DNA of 9,654 bases. It comes from Ruminococcus sp. UBA7013. GTDB lineage: Bacteria > Bacillota > Clostridia > Oscillospirales > Ruminococcaceae. Below, piece by piece: positions 6,114 to 9,654 of the stretch. The position numbers and the translations under genes were made by a program. The number at the start of each line of letters is the position of its first letter. Position 1 is the first letter of the stretch. The notes under the pieces were generated by a model, which was not told the DNA's origin, searched no databases, and saw nothing but the letters and a program-made list of their open reading frames with translations. The DNA lies in assembly GCA_002449585.1 (NCBI GenBank), contig DJXD01000090.1, forward strand, positions 1-9,654, in the 5' to 3' direction.

Positions 6114-7085
6114 TTAATTTGATTCCTGTGTTTCCAGAATCACAGCACTGTTTTTCCCCTGTTCAGCATAGCGTTTTTCACATAGATTTTTATCATAGCG
6201 AATGATTCCATGATTATCAAGAGGATCGTTGAAATAATAATCTTCTTGATCATAGCCAACTAATACCATGCAATGCTCATTTGCCTGCCATTGATACCAG
6301 TCATCTGTTGGATTTCCATCATCATCCAGAAGATACCAGCCAACGGTGGGATGTGTTTCCCACATGTTCATTGTTTCCCAGATCAGCACAGGTGTGCCCT
6401 GTGCCAAATAAGTACTAACAAGTTCTTGTAATTCCATGCCCGTGGTTTCTATTGCTGTATACTCCTCTGGAAGGATTTCATTCATGGCATTGACCATGAC
6501 GGGCGCATAACAGCCAAAACTAGTATCATCCCACGGACTGCCGATGAAAGATTTTGCAGGATGCGGAGCGTAAGTTCTTCCGTCAATTTCTTGAGGATAT
6601 TCGCAATGAAGCAGATCAATAATAGTTTCAACAGGGATTTCTTCTTTGAGATAATATTCAAGAAGCATTTTCGTGCTGACTGTTTCACAGCCTGTGGGCA
6701 GCCAATTTTCCTGGGAATAATAAGGCACTTCGATCATGATTTTTTCCGGAAGAGATGGGGGTGGTTCTGTGGGATCTGTGACGGCTTCTGTTTCGGGTTG
6801 GGTTTCTTCGGGAAGATCAGAATGCTGTGTTTCCTCGGAAATGAAAGTTTCTTCTCTATAAGCTGGTTCTGTTTCTTCCCGAATGCTTGTTTCTGAAACG
6901 GTTTCAGAAGTCGGTTCTGTATCAGGAACAGCCGGATAAGATTCTATGATCAGTGTATGAAATACGGGGATCGCTTTGTCATCTGGTTCAGGCGGAGCAG
7001 ATAATGCCTGAAATACTGTCAGCATGATCAACATCAGACCAATGAGATAATATTTTTTGAAAAATAAAATCAGCTTTGCAGTCAT
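6114..7085 (-). CDS. Membrane-anchored C39-like (papain-fold) protein
   Basis: This is a 323-residue protein. An N-terminal hydrophobic helix (about 4-29) acts as signal or anchor. It is followed by a Thr/Glu/Pro-rich low-complexity spacer (about 53-113) and a Peptidase_C39_2-type domain (about 117-318). Candidate catalytic residues in papain-fold order are Q125 (YYSQENW, oxyanion hole), C133 (PTGCE), H271 (NEHCMVLVGYD) and N286/D287 (YFNDP). The domain should lie outside the membrane, at the cell wall. Family members are cysteine peptidases or related hydrolases. The spacer resembles the linker of the LRR/dockerin protein and may span the wall. GAGGA precedes the ATG by 7 bases. It has its own promoter (7129-7157) and lies 18 bases before radA. 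The substrate is unknown. Confidence 0.9.
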   Translation of the reverse strand: MTAKLILFFKKYYLIGLMLIMLTVFQALSAPPEPDDKAIPVFHTLIIESYPAVPDTEPTSETVSETSIREETEPAYREETFISEETQHSDLPEETQPETEAVTDPTEPPPSLPEKIMIEVPYYSQENWLPTGCETVSTKMLLEYYLKEEIPVETIIDLLHCEYPQEIDGRTYAPHPAKSFIGSPWDDTSFGCYAPVMVNAMNEILPEEYTAIETTGMELQELVSTYLAQGTPVLIWETMNMWETHPTVGWYLLDDDGNPTDDWYQWQANEHCMVLVGYDQEDYYFNDPLDNHGIIRYDKNLCEKRYAEQGKNSAVILETQESN

Positions 7086-7128
7086 GGGAACATCCTCGCT
7101 TTTTATGATCTTTGGAAATATCTATTTT

Positions 7129-7157
7129 ATTTTACTGCAAAAATAATATTTTGTCAA
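7129..7157 (-). promoter_or_regulatory. Sigma-A promoter of the C39-like/radA operon
   Basis: On the minus strand a perfect TTGACA (7157-7152) and TAAAAT (7134-7129) are separated by exactly 17 bases. The TGA stop of the amidase gene lies inside the TTGACA. Transcription would start near 7122, about 36 bases before the C39-like start codon. Confidence 0.8.
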
Positions 7158-7885
7158 TAGCTTTGTTCAGAACAATATTGAATCAAGGCGGAATAGAGTG
7201 TGAAAGCAACTTTTTGCTGATAATCTTCTGTAATCAGGAGAGCCGCTTCCTCCGGATTGGAAAGAAAGCCGCATTCTGCCATAACAGTTGGATTTTTGCT
7301 GTAGTAGCATAAAAATAATTCTTTGCCGCAAAGCTTGATTTCCCGTTTATTATCCGGCTGGAGAAATGCAACAAATTGATTCTGAAGCATCTGCGCCAAT
7401 GCTGCATTTTTTGAATTAGATTCAGAATAAAACATCTGTGCACCGCTATAACGAGAATCCGTGAACTGATTCTGATGAATGGAAAGGCAGATTGCTCCCT
7501 GTACAGAATTGAATAATGCTAGACGATTATCCATATCAGAGCTTTTTTGATTGGCAAGGCCTTCAATACCCTCATCATGAATGGATCTGTCTGTATCACG
7601 AGTTGTCAGGACAGTATAGCCCGAAGCCCGAAGCATATCACGCAAGTTGAGCAGAATGGCAAGATTGATATTTTTTTCTGGATCGCCGTTAATCGAAACA
7701 CAGCCCCCATCCATGCCGCCATGTCCAGCATCCAGAATAATGATTTGTCCGTCACTGGCGGAAGAATTAACCTGACGGGTTTCTTGTTCCATATGGCGGA
7801 CAGTGTACCATGATCCGGCCAATACCAGTGCAATGGCGGCGGCAACTGTGCCAATACGCATGACAAGTTGTTTTTGATCAATCAT
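7154..7885 (-). CDS. N-acetylmuramoyl-L-alanine amidase, CwlD-like (Amidase_3)
   Basis: This is a 243-residue protein with an N-terminal membrane anchor (about 9-27) and an Amidase_3 zinc-amidase domain (47-238). The zinc ligands and catalytic residues are all visible: H55 (DAGHGG), E70 (DPEKNINLA), H137 (SIHQN) and E204 (ECGFLSNPEE). The enzyme would cut the bond between N-acetylmuramic acid and L-alanine of the stem peptide outside the membrane. The segments GAQMFY, the KELFLCYY strand and GFLSNPEE, together with the length (B. subtilis CwlD is close to 240 residues), make it most like CwlD. CwlD works with a deacetylase to make muramic-delta-lactam in the spore cortex. A role in sporulation is inferred, since vegetative relatives exist. 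A perfect AGGAGG lies just upstream of the ATG. Confidence 0.93.
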   Translation of the reverse strand: MIDQKQLVMRIGTVAAAIALVLAGSWYTVRHMEQETRQVNSSASDGQIIILDAGHGGMDGGCVSINGDPEKNINLAILLNLRDMLRASGYTVLTTRDTDRSIHDEGIEGLANQKSSDMDNRLALFNSVQGAICLSIHQNQFTDSRYSGAQMFYSESNSKNAALAQMLQNQFVAFLQPDNKREIKLCGKELFLCYYSKNPTVMAECGFLSNPEEAALLITEDYQQKVAFTLYSALIQYCSEQSY

Positions 7886-7950
7886 AAAAAAACCTCCTGA
7901 AAATGATCTTGTTAATATTTATGAACAGGCCTGCCGGATTATGTCAGAGC

Positions 7951-7977
7951 AAAAAATCTCCTCTCATAAAGAGAGAA
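7951..7977 (-). other. Weak hairpin with T run in the amidase leader region
   Basis: On the minus strand CTCTC (7975-7971) pairs with GAGAG (7965-7961) across a 5-base loop. GAGA and six Ts (7956-7951) follow. The shape is that of a weak terminator or attenuator about 65 bases upstream of the amidase start. I see no convincing sigma-A promoter for the amidase in 7886-8059, so it is unclear whether the hairpin lies within its transcript. Confidence 0.3.
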
Positions 7978-8059
7978 TTGTTTGATTTATGAAAAAAAGA
8001 TAAAAAATTTTTTTAGTTTTATTCATCCTGCTGATTTTTTATAATAGATGAAATTTTTC

Positions 8060-8088
8060 TTGACAAACCTTTTTTAATATGTTAATAT
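8060..8088 (+). promoter_or_regulatory. Sigma-A promoter of the hydrogenase-like gene
   Basis: A perfect TTGACA (8060-8065) and TAATAT (8083-8088) are separated by exactly 17 bases, with TGT before the -10. Transcription would start near 8095, about 49 bases before the start codon. Confidence 0.87.
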
Positions 8089-8096
8089 GTTAACAA
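8079..8096 (+). promoter_or_regulatory. Probable Rex operator over the -10 box
   Basis: The sequence is ATGTTAA-TATG-TTAACAA. The clostridial Rex consensus is TTGTTAA-N4-TTAACAA, so 13 of the 14 fixed positions agree. It covers the -10 and the start point, where a bound Rex dimer would block polymerase. Rex releases DNA when NADH is high, so expression should rise under reducing conditions. The site is also part of an 8-base direct repeat (AATATGTT twice, 8076-8091). Confidence 0.72.
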
Positions 8097-8100
8097 ATAA

Positions 8101-8119
8101 TTCATGATATTTCCATGAA
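8101..8119 (+). other. Inverted repeat in the 5' leader
   Basis: TTCATG (8101-8106) is the exact reverse complement of CATGAA (8114-8119), around a 7-base loop. It lies between the predicted start point and the AAGGAGA ribosome site (8127-8133). It could be a leader hairpin or a second operator, but it is short enough to have arisen by chance. Confidence 0.3.
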
Positions 8120-8143
8120 AAATAAAAAGGAGAAATCGTTATC

Positions 8144-9654
8144 ATGCAAATTATCACGGTAGATGAAAAGCAATGTGTTGGCTGCAATGCCTGTGTCCGT
8201 GTCTGTCCGGTACATGCCAATATTACCAGACTCAAGGAAAATACAACAGATGAATTTATTACTACTATCGATCCTAATGCCTGCATCAACTGCGGTGAAT
8301 GTGTTAAGATATGCCGTCATAATGCTAGAAGTTACCATGATCATATTGATAAATTTATAGAGTATTTTGAACGCAGAAGAAAAATGATTCTGATTGTTGC
8401 GCCTTCCATCCGTACCAGTTTCCCAGATAGTACTTGGAAAACTTTACTTGCTACGCTTAGAAGAAATGGAAACTGCCATATTTATGATGTGGGTTTTGGT
8501 GCAGATATCTGCTCTTATGTCTATAATAAATATGTAACAGAGCACCCCGGCAAGAAAATAATTACACAGCCCTGTCCTGCTGTTGTGAATTATATCCAGA
8601 AATATCAGCCGAAATTGATTCCATATCTTTCTCCCGTCATGAGTCCGGTGGGCTGCCTTGCCGTATGGCTTAGAAAATATCAGAATGAAACTGCCCCTAT
8701 GTTCATGCTTTCTCCTTGTATCGCTAAAACCAGCGAGGCAGAACGGGAAGGCTCTTATGATTATAATGTCACATTTCGAAATCTTGCCAGATATCTGGAT
8801 GAAAAAAAGATAGATTTGAATCATCTGGAAGATTTCGAATTCGATGCGAAAGAGGGTACAATTGGGAAATTATATCCTATGCCTTCCGGGTTGAAAGAAA
8901 CTATGCTGATGCTCAATCCTTCGCTGGTGATTCGTAATGCAGAAGGGGTTCAGGAACTCTATTCAGGTCTTGAACGGTATGCACAGACACCTGATGAAAA
9001 AAAGCCGGATATTTTTGATGTATTAAACTGCCGTCATGGCTGTAATTGTGGTACTGCTCCGCCCGATGAAGAAACTTCTTTGCTCGAAGTGGAACAAATC
9101 ATGTATACTATTATGGAGGATAGTGTACGTGAAACTTCTGGCGGATTCTTAGGAATCGGGAAATTCAAACAGTTCAAAGAATTTGAAAAAATGATTCATA
9201 CAGAGGATTTTCTGACAAGTTACAAGGATGAAAGCGTACACAGACCCGGCCTTACTATGCAGGAATATGAAGAAGTCTTTACGCAGATGCATAAAAATAC
9301 GCCAGCATCTCGGAATCTTAACTGTGGTGCATGTGGCTATCATCAATGTCGGGAAATGGCATATGCAATTCATTATCATCTGAATATCAAGGAAAACTGT
9401 TTTGATTATCTCAAAAAGCGCATGAAAGATGAATATAGCGAATTAAAAGCAAAATATGAAAGGCTTTTGTCGGAAACTGGTCATGCTCCGGTTGCAGTGC
9501 CAGCTCAGCCACTGGTGCAATCTTCCAGTCAAAATATGAATAACAATCAAAATCCGAATTTTTATCCAATCGCTGATCATTATACAACTAATCAGAATGA
9601 AAGCGTGCATTCTTTCCCTGTTCCGTCTTCCTATCCTATGCAGAATCCTACATC
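8144..9654 (+). CDS. HydS-like [FeFe]-hydrogenase-related sensor protein (3' end outside window)
   Basis: There are 503 codons without a stop, so the C-terminus is missing. Domains in order: a 2[4Fe-4S] ferredoxin (C11, C14, C17, C21; C47, C50, C53, C57); an [FeFe]-hydrogenase large-subunit C-terminal domain (about 80-320) with TQPCP (C144), SPCIAK (C192) and NCRHGC (C296, C300); a [4Fe-4S] domain with C394-x2-C397-x4-C402-x16-C419; a short charged helix (about 420-445); and a Pro/Gln/Asn/Ser-rich tail from about 446. The four presumed H-cluster cysteines remain, but the adjacent proton-relay cysteine of TSCCP is a proline (residue 143). This suggests a sensor or weak enzyme rather than a bulk hydrogenase. 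Known HydS proteins carry a C-terminal PAS domain, which is not seen in the part available. AAGGAGA precedes the ATG by 10 bases. The gene is probably Rex-controlled and cytoplasmic. Confidence 0.88.
   Translation, partial: MQIITVDEKQCVGCNACVRVCPVHANITRLKENTTDEFITTIDPNACINCGECVKICRHNARSYHDHIDKFIEYFERRRKMILIVAPSIRTSFPDSTWKTLLATLRRNGNCHIYDVGFGADICSYVYNKYVTEHPGKKIITQPCPAVVNYIQKYQPKLIPYLSPVMSPVGCLAVWLRKYQNETAPMFMLSPCIAKTSEAEREGSYDYNVTFRNLARYLDEKKIDLNHLEDFEFDAKEGTIGKLYPMPSGLKETMLMLNPSLVIRNAEGVQELYSGLERYAQTPDEKKPDIFDVLNCRHGCNCGTAPPDEETSLLEVEQIMYTIMEDSVRETSGGFLGIGKFKQFKEFEKMIHTEDFLTSYKDESVHRPGLTMQEYEEVFTQMHKNTPASRNLNCGACGYHQCREMAYAIHYHLNIKENCFDYLKKRMKDEYSELKAKYERLLSETGHAPVAVPAQPLVQSSSQNMNNNQNPNFYPIADHYTTNQNESVHSFPVPSSYPMQNPT

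Noticed and set aside
6561..6896. 111-residue plus-strand open frame rich in Phe, Cys and Gly
   Set aside because: This is the antisense of the Glu/Thr-rich stalk and N-terminal half of the C39-like gene; the odd composition follows from the opposite strand.
7909..7930. TTGTTAA half-site that could be a second Rex box, near the amidase start
   Set aside because: Only the left half matches; the right half at the required 4-base spacing does not resemble TTAACAA.
8444..8824. 126-residue minus-strand open frame
   Set aside because: It lies wholly opposite the hydrogenase-like gene, whose frame has eight ferredoxin cysteines and the H-cluster motifs; it has no ribosome site or recognisable motif.

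Overview
The window looks like chromosomal DNA of a low-to-mid GC, anaerobic, Gram-positive member of the Clostridia, most likely Ruminococcus or a close relative in the Oscillospiraceae. The reasons are a dockerin-tailed, BspA-type leucine-rich-repeat surface protein with a Thr/Glu/Pro linker, a second secreted-type protein with a similar linker, a modular [FeFe]-hydrogenase-like iron-sulfur protein behind a clostridial-type Rex box, strong AGGAG ribosome sites, and sigma-A promoters with extended -10 elements. The genus is inferred from content, not proven.

Layout. 1-2142 (minus strand): a small secreted peptide of unknown role (8-223) with its own promoter, then the 521-residue LRR/dockerin protein (408-1973), which ends at a strong intrinsic terminator. 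2118-3494: a PAP2-type lipid phosphatase (2140-2679, minus) and a YoaK/DUF1275 membrane protein (2787-3494, plus) are transcribed divergently from two well-formed promoters placed back to back. The YoaK gene is followed 19 bases later by a double zinc-ribbon membrane protein (3514-4716, plus), which overlaps tail to tail with radA. 4707-7885 (minus): a CwlD-like cell-wall amidase, a membrane-anchored C39-like papain-fold protein and the DNA repair ATPase RadA, in transcription order. A good promoter sits exactly at the amidase/C39 junction. 7886-8143: a divergent regulatory region. 8144-9654 (plus): an incomplete gene for a hydrogenase-like protein with two ferredoxin clusters, an H-cluster-type domain and an extra [4Fe-4S] domain. 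It runs off the window.

How it fits together. Most of the window is cell-envelope biology (surface LRR/dockerin protein, lipid phosphatase, amidase, C39-like protein, membrane proteins) plus one housekeeping repair gene. The hydrogenase-like gene at the right end is the most notable locus. Its -10 box is overlapped by a near-perfect Rex operator (13 of 14 consensus positions). The protein keeps all four H-cluster cysteine ligands but has lost the proton-relay cysteine next to the first one. This is the pattern expected of a redox/H2 sensor rather than an H2-producing enzyme. No mobile element, CRISPR array, tRNA or rRNA was seen. No intergenic stretch exceeds 300 bases.
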